The notes beneath the pieces were generated by a model. That model saw nothing but the letters and a program-made list of their open reading frames with translations, was not told the DNA's origin and searched no databases. Both the position numbers and the translations under genes were made by a program. From Numida meleagris (lineage: Eukaryota; Chordata; Aves; Galliformes; Numididae): a DNA stretch of 64,000 nucleotides. Positions within the stretch are counted from its first letter, which is position 1. The number at the start of each line of letters is the position of its first letter. The stretch is from the NCBI RefSeq assembly GCF_002078875.1, contig NC_034411.1:49904613-49968612 (forward strand). Reading direction: 5' to 3'. Below are positions 48,284 to 61,100 of the stretch, in pieces.

Positions 48284-49321
48284 GACAGTTGTGGAATGAC
48301 ATAGGTGTTCTCTTGATTAGTGTCTTGAAATAGCTCTTCTAATTCCTCTAGTGGGTAAGGAAGAAAATTGCAAGCAGTCGTCACCTTTCTGTGTATATAT
48401 CAGTGTAATCTTCTTAACACCTCTGTGGTATTCAAAGTCTTATAGCATTCTTGAACTTTTTTTTTTCCTAGAAGTAGTAGTATAAGGATACCTTACATTG
48501 GTTTTTAGACTAGAACTCTAAAGTCATATATGTTTTCATATATTTTGTATATGTTTTTTATATTTGTGTATGTGATTCATATTCTAATTTCCATTAAATG
48601 ACTGTAAATGAATGGTGGAATACTGAGCACTAATGAGGTAGTAGGCTGAGATTTTTCTTCATTTTCTGACTATTTTTAACTGGTGAAACTAGATAAAAAG
48701 CTGTATTCCACCGTGCATTAAATTGAATCCTTCTAAGCTATGTTCTAGTGTTCTCCAATAAAAATCTGTACTAAAATGTTACTGAGTTCATCTGGCTTCC
48801 AGAACATGATCTTTTGTTGTAGATTGGCAAACTTGACTGAAACCTGGTTGCTTCTTTGCATCTACTGCTATCTTGTCATAATCTGAATTAGGAACACTTC
48901 TTTTGAATTGTCTACTACCTGACACAGCAGGGTCTCATTGGCACCAGTGAGGGCCACAGCAGAAAAACACATCTGAATAGGGTGGTACTGGTATGGGCTG
49001 GGGATGGTTCATGGGGAAGATGGCAAAGGAGAAAATGGGAATAATCTGACATGAGGATTACTGTGATTTTTAACTTTTTTTTCTTATTTCTTTTTTCTCC
49101 ACATCTTTCTTTTCCCCAGCCATTACCTGAGCACTCACCACACGTTAATCTTCAGCTTTCTTGTTTTCACAGCCAGTGCACGTCCCTCTCATTCGTCTGT
49201 AGCCCCTGTAGATGAACCATGACAATATTAAATGGTTAATACCTAACAAAAAATAATGTCAGGTAGCAAATATCTGCTTACTACATCACTTATTATCTTG
49301 TTCATCCTTCTCTCCTCTTAG

Positions 49322-49426
49322 GACCCAGAAACCACGCTGGGAGTGGGAAGCGTTTTTGGTGTTTGCTCATTCCTCGTGTCAGCGGTATCTGGGCTCTTTC
49401 AGGAGCTCAGTAGATTGCTGTGCTAG
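49322..49426 (+). other. candidate terminal exon frame, unknown
   Basis: A strong pyrimidine-rich acceptor (catccttctctcctcttag|) opens a phase-0 frame of 34 codons: acidic start DPETTLG, then a hydrophobic, serine-rich stretch, ending FQELSRLLC and TAG (49424-49426). The entry phase matches the end of the candidate exon at 45349-45407. AATAAA occurs at 49690-49695. The local GC is higher than around it. No family recognised, and it may be an lncRNA exon or chance. Confidence 0.18.
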
Positions 49427-51763
49427 AAGTTTAGGAAATTATTATAAGATGTCTGTGTTGTTTTATTTCCTGTGTGTCATTTCCTGTGATATTTCTACAG
49501 AATAGCCATTTCTGTTACACATTCATAAATCACCTACACTATAACACTGCCATAGAAAATGAAGTAGCACATCACACACACTTGCACACAGTTAGAAAAC
49601 AGTGCTGTCTACTCATGCTATTAAATATATTTGATATAGTGGTAGATTTCTCTAAAACCAAGAGCAAATTCTTGTGGGAGTAACAAAATAATAAATTTAT
49701 GGATATTTGCATCTAATTTTCTGATAAGTCTAAACGCATTTCTGTCTTCTGAAATGCTTTTGGAATGAGTTGACTTTTTAATAATGTGCATATCCTCTAG
49801 CTTTAATAGAGCATAATTTCTTTGCTGTTGCTTTTGTACTGCCTGGAATATTTTTCATTTCTTCTTAAAATAACGTGAATTTAGATCAAAGTATTAGCAA
49901 ATAGGGCAGGACTGGCTACGTACCCAGAATCTCAAAATTGGTATTTATCCAGACTATATATAGCCAATTGATTAAAGTGGTTTCAGGTTTTGTGCAAGTC
50001 AAGAAGCTATTTATGTGCATTGGAATAAGAGCCATAGAGCTGAACAAAGTTTTGATTATTCACAGAAGTTGGAAGTGAAAAGACAGTTATTTCCAGGGCT
50101 TTTGTAGAATCAGTAGAGGAAGATTTATAGTAAAACCCAGAATTTATAGTAAAACCTAGTAGGTGGGTTTCCTAAATTCCTTGGACTTCATGGGGAAAAA
50201 CATAGGGAATTAAGTTGACATGTGAGTGTTTTTTAAATTTTTTTTTAATAATTAATATATAGTAGGGCCACAAGTCATTGCTGTGATCATCTGGTTTGAT
50301 TTCCTGAATAACACATATCACACAATTGAAGCTTTTTTTTCCTGCCCTATGGAAACATTAGTTCGCATATTTTTGTTTAAACACAAAAGAAACAAAACAA
50401 TGCAAAAATCCAAAGGACAGAAAAGACAAGAAATGAAAATAGGCTGCCTTCATGATAGATTGCTTAACATGATTACAGTATTTCTGTAGTTCCCACTAAA
50501 CTTATTGTGCCTTTGCTGCTGGTTGCTACTAGAGAGAGATCCTCCTAAATGTCCCTGCGGATCCAACCACCTGTGGCCCTTTTTGTGTTCTTGCAGGAAA
50601 TAGTGAAATAAACCATACGTGTTACAGCTACTGCTTCTCTGTGTGCATTTGGCCAGACAATGCACAAATGGAATAGTTGACTGCTGAAGTAAGTGTGCAG
50701 CCTGTGGGAAGAGTTGCAGCAATATGGCTTGGAGGTACCCAATACCCATCCTTGCCCTGGCTGCTGCTCTGCCTGGAGGAGCTCAGCATGTCTATCTCTT
50801 CTCCCTAGCTCTCCCCCTCTCCCCAGCACTCTTAGGGACAGTGGTGCCACTTCAGCACAGCATTTCTGGGTTTGTAGATGAAAAGCCCTGTTTGTGATGA
50901 TAATACATCCTGTGTAGTTGTCTGAACGTGCCTTGGCAGGCAGTAGCAGGTGGCATTCAGCAGTAAACAGCCTGATTTTTGAGCAAGTTGTGATGGCGTA
51001 AAATTGTCATAAAGTCTTGGCATCTCTAAACACAGCAGGGATTTTACCATCAATGAGATCTGGGTCAGCTTTCATCCCCTGTTGGTTTTTCCTTTCTCCC
51101 TCTGTCCTTGGCAACTTAGAGTAAGACTTACTCTCCTGGGATTGAGTTTGTAACCCACATATGTTACTGACAGTTGCCTCCTGTTCTAAAGTTATGTTTA
51201 TTAGCAGTCCTGTCCAGAACCTTGCCTTTAGCTGGTCAAAATTTTGTGACATTCTGAAACACAGGTTTTGTTACTCAAGGGATTTGGAAACCTTGATTAC
51301 GAAGTTACCACCTTTGTCTAGACTGCAAAGAAATTGTGGTATCATCTTCTTAGCTAAAATGTTGCAAAATATTCTGTATTTCTATGCCATGCCGAAAACT
51401 GACTTTGCCTCAAAGATCAGTTTTCATTAGAAAAAGTAAGTACAGGAGTGTACTGTCAACTAGTGGATGTTTTTTTCCAAACACTTCTACAAAATGCATG
51501 TGGAAAGTTCATACTATGATTTTCCCCTAAGCACAGTCTAAATCTGAAGGAGCTATTTGAAAATGAAAATTCAAAGCCATTAGCTGTAAGCTCTGCATTA
51601 TTTATTTTGAAATGATTGCTTTTGCCTGTTTCATTTAAAAAAAAGTGGATCCAACTTGCTGACACTTGCAACAAGTGGTTTTTGTTTCATTTTGGCATGG
51701 TCAGTTACCGGAGACTTTTAGCACCATTGTAAGATATAATATGTCATTTCCCTTCCATGTTGC

Positions 51764-51780
51764 TTTTTTTTTTTTTTTTT
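51764..51780. repeat. T17 homopolymer tract
   Basis: 17 consecutive T in AT-rich sequence. Confidence 0.95.
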
Positions 51781-54751
51781 GCTAATTGGTCTGTATGTAT
51801 AACGTTCCTATGTTAAGTTGGTCTTAGTTGTCCTTATACTTAGAAAGCTTTCCTTGACCTCTATACAAAGATTTGCTCACTGAAAATCAAGCTGATTGAT
51901 TTCTCATCTGTTCTTAATGAGGCTGGCCAACAGCTGATCCCAAATGTCTTCAGAGTAGGCTCTTGTATGTGGAAAAAAATATGCTAGTTTCCATTTTTCC
52001 TTCTATTTTCTAAGCTATATGTACTCAATTCATTCAGTGTTTCTCATGTTTTCTAAACAGTTTTGTATTTTCTTTTGTATTTTTTTTTGAAACAATGTAT
52101 TTTTTTTTTAGAGAACTACCTTGTTTGGTTTTTTGAAATTTCCAACAATATTGATGAAAGATAGAATTATTATTTTGATCAATTGATAAATCCAAGAACG
52201 TAAAATTTTATGTTTAAAAAATTTCCAACTCCTATTATTTTATGCCTATATCTTTTTAGCTGTAACGTCATTCCTATTTCCTTTGTGCACAATTCAAAAC
52301 AAGAAAAGAAAAAATAACAAAACCACAAAAAGTTACAACTTGCATGAGAAGAACAACTGTAAATTCAGTTTCATTTGTTTAAGGATGTTGTTTTCAAAAC
52401 TGCTCTCAAACCTTGTCACCTTTTTCTACATGCTGACATTGTGACGTTTTATTCTGTGACTTATTTGTAGGGCATACTTTTCAGATAAATGGGAAAAAAT
52501 TGATTTAATTTTGAATTAATTACACCAATGTAACAGAGAAGGGATGGCATTGTTATTTTGCTGATAAAGATCAAGAACAAGTGCAGAGGAGTACTTTGCT
52601 TAAATTCAGTAACATAACGTGTAGGTATCGAACTGGGACATTGCTAGATGGAAAAAGGAAGATTGTGGCTGGGTGTCATTGCAAATTGTTACAATACCCT
52701 TACATTTTAAATTGGATGTGAGTGCTTGCAAAGGTGCACCAAACCCCTGCAAATCAAAATTTCTTCCTTTGAGGGAGTTCCCTCCATTTGAAATTGAGAT
52801 GGGCCTGCTAGCATGGCCCTGTTGAGCTCCTACTTGAGAAAGTATTCAGATGGTTTCATTCAGACGTGGGGGCATTTTGAGAAGTGCCACTTGGTGTTGG
52901 ATGCAGCAGCAAGTAGCGGTGGCTGAGGTCATGAGGCAGGTTTGCTGAATGGGCAGATGGGAGATGGGGTACCACTGGGGGTCCCCACAGGGACTGGCAG
53001 GCAGCTCTGCTTTCCCTGTACTGCAGTTTCTTGGGGGTGTGTATTGCCTCTGGAGCTGCCTGCTCCTTTGAGGGAGCTGGAACAAGACTGCTCCTGTCCT
53101 CTGTTTCCAGAGGGGAAAAAAAAAAAAAAGGCAAACCAGCTTGAGTGTCACTGTGTGTTTCGCTTGGAAGCGAGAGGTAGGCATTTAGGTACAGATAACC
53201 TAATGTTGCAGGGAAAACTAGTCGTGATCTAATGTCTACTCTCAGAGTGTCAGTGCTCTCTCTTTGTAATTGATAGTTTGTATTGACTACTTTTCTTTCT
53301 TTAATAAACTGTTACAGTGAAAAAAAAAAAGTTGTTGGAAGATTATCCAAAACTATTTTTCATGCCTTGGCACAAAGGGAATAAAGGAAAGTAACAGAAG
53401 CTGCTGCTCCTGCTAGTCTGGGTGGGCAGAGGAACTTGAGGTCCAAGGATGCGAGGGGGAGAGAGCCCACACAGAACCCAGGATGACAGCAAGGCCCATC
53501 TGGCTGTCTCCAGGCATCACCTGGGATGTCCTCTCCTGCTAGGTGAGGTTTGTAGAACATTGCTGGGGTAAAAAAGTGTTATGTGTTCCCTATTGACCCA
53601 GTCGTGAAAGCCAAGTGGTGCAGCAAGGTGAGTGTGTGAGGGGAGCTGGGTGGTTGGAGTGGTTGTAGACATACAGTTGTGCCACAGGTACAATTTGTGG
53701 TGTTCCTGTGAAGTAAGAGAATATGAGAAGGGAATGTGATGGAAAAGAATGGCTAAAAAAGGAATTCAGGAATCACATGAAAGAAAGTCAAAACACAGTG
53801 TAGTTTGTGTTTTGTCTCAACAAGTAAGAGTAAAGAGCTACTGTGAGAATGTTTATGGGTGAGACGTGAAGCTTGCATGCAATTTGGACAGCTCAGTGGC
53901 ACCACCTCATTGCTCAGGTTGTAATGTACCTAAGTGGCCTGGTGGAGTGATACCTGTGAGGGTTGTTTGTGATGTCTGTGCGTGCAGATGTTTCTTGTCT
54001 TCTTGGAAGAGGAAGTGGAAGAGTTACTTGGAGGCAGACAGGATGCCTTTATCTTCTGCTTTGCTTTTTTTCAATTGCTGCAAGATTTGCAGCTTTCCAC
54101 AAAAGAGGAAAGGCTGATTTGCAGGAAAAGCAGCAGTTGGAAGTGTCAATTAATATGTTATTGGAAAAAAAAAAAAAACAAAACACAACACCACCAGTTT
54201 CATAGGAAAACTTGTATCTTGTGCTTCTATAGTGAGAAAGCAAGAATGCATGTGAATTAGGTGCAGCATTACTCAGAAAGGAGAAGCTAATGCTGTCTCT
54301 GCTATCTCTTGCATTTTCATAGCCTCCAAGAGGCCTGTGTCATTCCTTTAACCACATCAGGAACATGGATCACAGTTTTATTTACAAATGTAGCCAGGAT
54401 CAGAGGAGCTGAATCCTCTTCACGCTGCATGCAGGAGTTTAGCCCATGTCCACCCTGCTCCTCAGCTGGGTGTGGGCTGCTGGAGCGCGCCGTGAGTCAT
54501 CCCTCGGTAGGAACAAATAGGGACCTTTGCATGCTGGTTTCTTGCCATCTAGACAGAGGCTGGCTTCTCTGCCGTTTGTGGCTTACCGTGGTTTCAGGAA
54601 ACCTTGCAATGTTAATGTTGCCGGGTTCTTGGACGGTGCTGTTTCCGTCACTTCGAGAGCCATTGTTCTGGTGTGAGAAGTGCTGGAAAGCATTTGTCTG
54701 TCACAGAGATGGCACACAAATGTTTTGTGCTAATACTGTTGGTTTTTCTTC

Positions 54752-54771
54752 TTTTTTTTTTTAAAAAAAAA
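54752..54771. repeat. T11-A9 palindromic tract
   Basis: A T run directly followed by an A run, giving a simple inverted repeat in A/T-rich DNA. No further structure around it. Confidence 0.85.
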
Positions 54772-54999
54772 GGTTTTACTTTTTTTAATTGCATTTTTGT
54801 TTTCTAGTCTATCATTCTGTACTTTTTATGGGGATTAAGCAGTAAAGTTTAATCAAAGCCAGGGGTTAACATTGATTTTTTTTTTTCTTGGCATAGGAAA
54901 AGTTCGATTATTGCCAAGGTGCTGTAGTGAGTTGTTTCTACAGACCACAGCAGCTTGTTAATTTGTTAACAGCAAACATAAGCATGTACAAAGCAGTGA

Positions 55000-55480
55000 G
55001 AACTGATGGCTAGAAACTGATTCCGGAGGTTCATGCATTATTAGTGGATACAGAAGAGCAAATCTCTCCCTTTTTCAGATGCAGAAAACTCCTCAAGTAC
55101 TAAGCACTGTCTTCTTGGAAGTTAATCTCAGCGGTGATACAATTATCGACATTCACAGTGATAGCAAAAGCCTTTCAGCAACGTTCCTGTAAAGCTGTGA
55201 ATCGCACCTCTGTTGAGATGCCGCTTGGTAGACTGCGTGAACAACAGTACTTAGAGATATTGATGTTTATAATTCATCTCTGATTTGCAGAACATGCTAA
55301 TCCAGTGCAAAGAAATAATCCTGCCCATTAATGGGGCTGGTGTCGTTAGACCTGCTTTTTAATCAAAGTCCTTAACAGCTCCTCCCTGACAGGTTAAATA
55401 ATGTTCTTTTCAATTTGGAGTTGGAGAAGTGAAATGTAATCAAAGGTGCAAATCAGCTGAATTAAATTGTATACTTAAAG
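55000..55480. promoter_or_regulatory. candidate enhancer / conserved non-coding block
   Basis: About 480 bp of non-repetitive, balanced-composition sequence dense in developmental-type motifs: cattattagtgg, attatcgacattcac, an octamer-like catgctaat (near 55294), the palindrome ccattaatgg (near 55325-55334), tttaatcaaag (TCF/LEF-like) and gctgaattaaattg. It lacks coding frames and simple repeats, unlike its flanks. This is the texture of vertebrate conserved non-coding elements. Conservation was not tested. Confidence 0.28.
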
Positions 55481-57209
55481 CTGGAAATAGTTTCCAGCAT
55501 AGGCAGTCTTTTGAGCTGGCCTTTATAGTTTTATGTGTGTTTTCCATTTTTGTAGCTATAGTTTCTCAATACTCATTCATTACAGTGAAATTCATGTAAA
55601 ACCCAGAATTTAGGTACTTGTAAGGCGTAACATTTTCTTATTCACTGGTACAGAACTAGTTGTGTTGGAAGGCAGTCTTTCTGTTATCTGTTGTTGCTGT
55701 GTACTTGAGTGAATGTGCAGGAACTGAATGTTTCTTCCCAATTATTTTGAAATGTTGACAAGGACATTGTGAGTCTGAATAGATGCTGTTGCTTTTACGG
55801 TTTTCTTCTGGGAAATAGTTGCCCAAGCAATGGCTCTAGCTCTTGTGGACATACCTACCTCCACCTCCCTCCTTCAGAGGGTCCTAGAGGTGGGTTAAAT
55901 GAGGTGATTATGGTGCTTAAAGGAGCTGAAACCAAACGCATCTCATGAGAGTGATGGTGTTGCCCCTCGGCTTAGAGTGCAGGGAGCATACTCTCATCCT
56001 TCATTCCATCTCTGGCTTTTTCTCATTCCTCCCTCTCTTCTCGTGTATGTTGGCAAAGGTTTTTGTTTTAGTGAGTCTTGTGTTTGCAGGCAAACACTGC
56101 CTGCATACATACCCCAAAGTCAGCTTCAAGTAGCAAACTCTTGTACCTCTACTTACAGGGCAAAACCTTGAGGCGATTTTTATTCATCTGTGAAGATGGA
56201 TTAGTAAACACGAACCCTTTTACTTTCTGAGATAAAACTGTGAAAAAGGTTGTAACTTTGTTTCTCAAGAGATTTCAAAGGACTGAGTTGTCTATGTAGG
56301 GTGGGAAGGGAGAACAACTCTTAATGTTTTGTTTATTAAGAGAGAGATAACTCACCAGGTGTTATTCTTGGAAAACCTGTCTGAGACCTAACTCACTACC
56401 TGCAGGGTGTGAATTGCGGTGAAAATAGCGATTTTCAGAACAGAACGTGCTGTTTTCTTGCATTGATCATTTGTACTTTGCAGCTATTTCTCCTGCTCAA
56501 CACCATGTAAAACAATGCTGTTTTGTTTCCATGCTTTCTTCTCTCTTAGTCAAATGTTTGTGCTTGAAGTCTTGATTAGTTGAAGCAATCAAGAAAATTA
56601 ACTGAAGTAGGGCTTGCCTTTTTCAATGGCAAATAGTTTGAGTGGAACCAGTATTTATCTTGCTAACGAATGAATGCTCAGATAATAATCCGTATGTTGT
56701 TATTGTTTTCTTTCCTTTTTAGTGCTTTTAGGTGCATCAAATGCCTTAATATGCAGCAGGCATCATCCAAAGCCAGTCTGACTTGCAGCTGCTTTTAGCA
56801 TTGTTTGCATATTCTTAATGACTTTTTAGTAGATTGCTTGAGTAATTTCAGCAGAAAGTTTCCAGCAGATTGAGGATTGCCCTTAGACACACATTATATG
56901 TATTTAAGAATCATCTTTGTTTCTCAACTACTGGATGGAAACATGTTTTCCCTCTGGTCAGCTCTCCAGTCTGGCTTTTTTGAAGGAGGACATCTGACGC
57001 TGGTAACTTTACCTCCTTTATCATCACCATTCATTAACTCTCTATAGCACTGGTTGTTCTTTTATTTTGTGATTGGTAATGTTACTCTTCTGCCCAACCT
57101 GGCACAGAGCATAGCGCTTCCGTTACTTACCTCTGCAGGATGTCAGACAGTGGGAAAGGTGTGTGAGGGGTGGGCACGAGTTCTTTTTTTTTTTTTCCCC
57201 CCTTCATAG

Positions 57210-57323
57210 GCTGTGATACGGCTTCAGAGTCAACAACATGAAGACCTTGAATTCACTGTTCGAGTGCTTTTGTTCACACTGGTTGTGAAAATCCTGAACA
57301 AAGTGTTCAAAATGTGCATTTAA
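57210..57323 (+). other. candidate terminal exon frame with nearby poly(A) signal
   Basis: A very strong acceptor (ttttttccccccttcatag|) opens a phase-0 frame of 37 codons ending TAA (57321-57323). It begins AVIRLQSQQHEDLEFTVRV and continues into a hydrophobic/basic helix (KILNKVFK). AATAAA lies at 57426-57431 with GU-rich sequence (ttgtggggt) 30-40 bases on. The entry phase fits the candidate exon at 45349-45407. Not recognised; alternatively part of an unrelated transcript or chance. Confidence 0.22.
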
Positions 57324-57425
57324 AAATTACCCTCCAACACTGTAATGGAGAAAAAAGGCAAAATGGATAAATAGGCCTTCATTAAAGGTTTTATGGGTAG
57401 TACAATTGGATGTGTGCATTTACCT

Positions 57426-57431
57426 AATAAA
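57426..57431 (+). terminator. candidate poly(A) signal AATAAA
   Basis: Canonical hexamer about 100 bases after the stop at 57323, with a downstream GU-rich stretch near 57460-57470. Only meaningful if the exon candidate at 57210 is real. Confidence 0.22.
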
Positions 57432-57823
57432 GATCTGCAAATATTTTGGGGCTCTAGCCTGTTGTGGGGTAGGTAGCTATGTAGCTGTGAATTATAAATG
57501 CCTCCACAGCTGAGCTTTGATTGCAGCCCTGCTGAGATCCCTCTGGTCACCAGCATGATGGCTGGAAGCCCTTGCATGCCAGTGGATGAGGTAACCATGC
57601 CCTCTCCCACCACCATCACTGAGCATTGCTCCTGGAGTGAACTCTGACCAGGGGCAAACCTCCTACTATGGCCATTCAAGCCATACCCATAAACATTTGA
57701 GGGGTGGGCTGGGCTGTAAAATTTAGTTAATAAATACTCTGTTTTACTGAAGGAACAGCACGCAAGACCTTTAAAAATCTTTATTTGTTATCCCAATTGT
57801 ACTAGAAATTGCCATCACCTTTC

Positions 57824-57841
57824 TTTTTTTTTTTTTTTTTT
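57824..57841. repeat. T18 homopolymer tract
   Basis: 18 consecutive T followed by a short C/T-rich run. Confidence 0.95.
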
Positions 57842-57859
57842 CCCTCTTTCATCCTCAAA

Positions 57860-58160
57860 TTATTCCTGCAAATGGAGAGGAAATAATTCTGACAATCATT
57901 TATTGAAGGTAGCTAATAAAACAATGGAAGGATGTAGGCTAAAGCATAAATGGAGTATTGTGACAGATGTAGATGATTATTAGCCAGCTGATGTTTCCGC
58001 AAAGGCTTCTAATCATAAACACAGCATGGAGTGAAACTGGGTGTATTAATAGCAAGAGTTTTATGGAAAATCTGAGCTTGTGCTTTTTCTTTAACATTCC
58101 ATTTCCTGCTTTAATTGATAGAGTGTGAAGCTTTTATACAAAAAATTTGGGAAAGATTAT
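57860..58160. promoter_or_regulatory. candidate enhancer, TAAT/ATTA motif cluster
   Basis: Non-repetitive block with many homeodomain-type cores (ggaaataattc, agctaataaaac, gattattagcc, ctaatcataaa, tattaatagc, ctttaattgat) and GATA-like sites. No coding frame. Conservation untested. Confidence 0.2.
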
Positions 58161-61100
58161 TTTGCATCTGTGACATTAAGTGTATGGTACAGCCAGAAAC
58201 AGCATGTTGTGGAAGGATTGCTTGAAAATGGCTCCTACAATAATACTTTTTTTAGATATATGACTAGTGACAAATGCTAAACTCAGTGATATAATAAAGC
58301 CTAGTGGCTGTGGTAGTAGAATATCTGTTTTTGTCTATGCAACCTATGTTTTCTTGTGACTGCGAGAAAGAGGAAGATACTATCAGAGAGAGATCATTAT
58401 GCTATAAAACTTGTGGGCCACACTTCCATTTTTTTCTCTGGCTTTCTATCAAATGTCCTCTCATTTAGTGTCAGTTTCATATTGTCCTTTGTTATGTTTT
58501 GGGAAATGTAATTCTAGGTTTGCATGGTAATAACTAGGTTAGAGTTGAAGTACTTAAAATGTACACCTTTCTTTTTCTAGCTCTGCTACTGCTTTGGTCT
58601 ATCACCCCTTCTCTGAAGTTGAGGGGACAAAAAAAAGATTAAGCAGAAATTACCCAAATATGACAGTGCAAGCTCTATTCAACATTGTATGCCACAGCTC
58701 TGCAAGTATTATTTTGATCCTTGAAACCATTTGCAAGCATAAACACTTTGCCTTACAGCAGCTGGTATTCTTGATGTGCAGAGTGGTTGTTTGGAGTGGG
58801 GATAAAATGGAGCAGAAAATGGTGAGGAAGGGAGCTCATCTGTTTGTTGGTTAGAAGGGTGCTCTCCATGTGTGAGAAGGCTGACGGAGGAGCATACCTG
58901 TTGGGCCACCAGGAGCAGGGCAAAGGCCTTGGGCTCAGCTGCAGCCAGAGGCAACATGGAAGGGGCTGCTGTGGAGCAGAGCAGGGAAAGGCAACCATGC
59001 TGGAAAGACTGTGTCATCTCCCATAGCTGTTCAGCAGAGGAATCAGAAGGAGCAGTCAGGCAGAGCAGAGGGGCCTGGCAACACCAAACTTGAGGCAGTT
59101 CCGCTTGCTGCAAAATGCACTTCCTGCAAGAAGACTCATGATATGCAAGATGACAGAGGTTTCTTTCACAGCAATTAATGCTTAGCACCTCTCTTCATTT
59201 CAGATTTTGTGTTCTAGTGGCAAATTAGAAGAAATTTTATTATTCTTGATCTTATGTGTTCTTGTTCCTTTTGTTTCCTTTTTTCTTTTTTCTTTTTTTT
59301 TTTTTCCCCTGAAGCTATTGCTCTGCTAAAGAGATCTGCTTAAATTAAGCAATCTGTGCCAAGTGAAATCATTCAATTATTGGTGCTTTTTGGTCTTTTG
59401 GATAAACAGAGCCTTCCTGACAGCAAGGCAGTTCCTCAGGAATTCCTTTATGGTGAATTAGAGAGGGCAGTGATGAATAACGCTGGGCAAAGGACACCCT
59501 GAGCAGCGAACCAAATTGATTACATAAGCCTCTAGCTAACTTCTTTAGGGTAATTTTGGATGCCCTGGAACCCCCTAAGATGGGGCCCAGTCTCTTCACC
59601 CAGCGCCTGTTCTTGTTAGTGTTCTTCTCTGTGTTAGCTGCCATTCTGACTGGAGTGTGCCTACAGCAGCTTTAGAGGGCTAAAACTGGCTGTGCAGTGA
59701 TTTGCAGATGTGCAGGAGAGGCCAAGAGCTGGCGCCTTGTGCACAACAAGGCTCACTGCCTGCGTGGCAGTGGCGATACTGTTACTGATGGTCTTCAGGT
59801 CACTATCCCAATGGTGAGCATCGCATCATGGCAAGGATTTTTTTTTTGTATGCTCTTGATTCGGTAGCAGCCCAGTATGCTTGCTGCCTTGTTGATTTAC
59901 TCATTATTCCTGACTGTCCTTTCTTTTTTTCCATTAAAAACTTCTGTCTACTTAGGCTACCACTGTAACTGCAGAGCATCAAACTTTTCTGTAGGATTGT
60001 GGAGCATGATCCCCCCCATTGTATCCTGCACAAAAGTATGTTGTTTGATCACTATCTTGAGAGACTGAGGTGAACCTGAGGTAGTTCCCTGCACATATTG
60101 TATTTTTATTCTACTGTCCTTTCCTCTCCTCTGAGTGGTCTTCTCAAGATTTGTTTAAAATATGACTCGTTGTTATCCATTTGCTTGAGTTGGAAGAAGC
60201 TTTGTATCTAACATTGAATGCTGCTCCTGGATGCGTATGCTGAGGTTGTGATTGAAGACAGAGTGAGGAAGTGGGAGTGGGGATGAGAGCAGGAGGGTCG
60301 GATGATCTGATCCACTACCGTCTGTGCTGCTACTCACTGTGCTGATGAGAAACTACGTCAGCACTGTTCAGTGTTTTCAGAGATGAGTTAACAATGAAAT
60401 GTTCTCATGCAGTGAAGGGTAGCGTCTTGCTTTCTAATAACTGTGAATGAAAACTGTATCATGAAATAAGTGTTAAAGTGGACTTAGGAGCATCCCCAGT
60501 ATCGCTTTCCAAAGATCATGGACCTGAATGGATCAGTTTTTCTTCCCTTGCTCCTACAAGTGGCAGTGATGTCACTGTGGAGGATTCCAGACAGCTTTGG
60601 AGCAGCCCCTGGCTACTTGTTTCTTACCTTTCTCTGAAAAAAAAGAAACTTCAAAAAATGCCAAGCTTTGAGAATAACCTTAGCTCCCAAACTTTAGTAA
60701 AACCTGCACCTTAGATTCCCATATAGCTCAGAAATTCAATGCTTACTGGGTAATCATTTTGATCTTTGATTTTTATTTCTTTTTTTGTTTTAAATGGAGC
60801 ATTCCAGGGGGAAATAGGAGAAGCAGCAGATGGAAGATACACAAGACAGCAGTTCATATTTCTGTTCCTAAGCTCACTGGGGACAAATTGGCATGCACAA
60901 TTTAGATTTATTCTTTATTTCCAGCTTCTTGCAAGCAATTATTACTTCCAATGACAAGTCTCAAGATACCAGCAAATTCCTAAAAGAGTAACTTTTTTTT
61001 TTTTATTGGAGGAAAGAGGAAGGGAAAGCATTGCAGGCAGCTATATTTCATTGTCTTGAACGTACGAAAGGGAAGTAAGTTCTCTCCAATACTGGCCTCT

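Noticed and set aside
54309..54764. 151-codon plus-strand frame
   Set aside because: No recognisable domain; ends in a T-rich tract; chance-length frame.
58709..59188. 159-codon minus-strand frame
   Set aside because: Cys/Ser/Leu-rich translation of a G/A-rich plus strand; no domain and no splice support.
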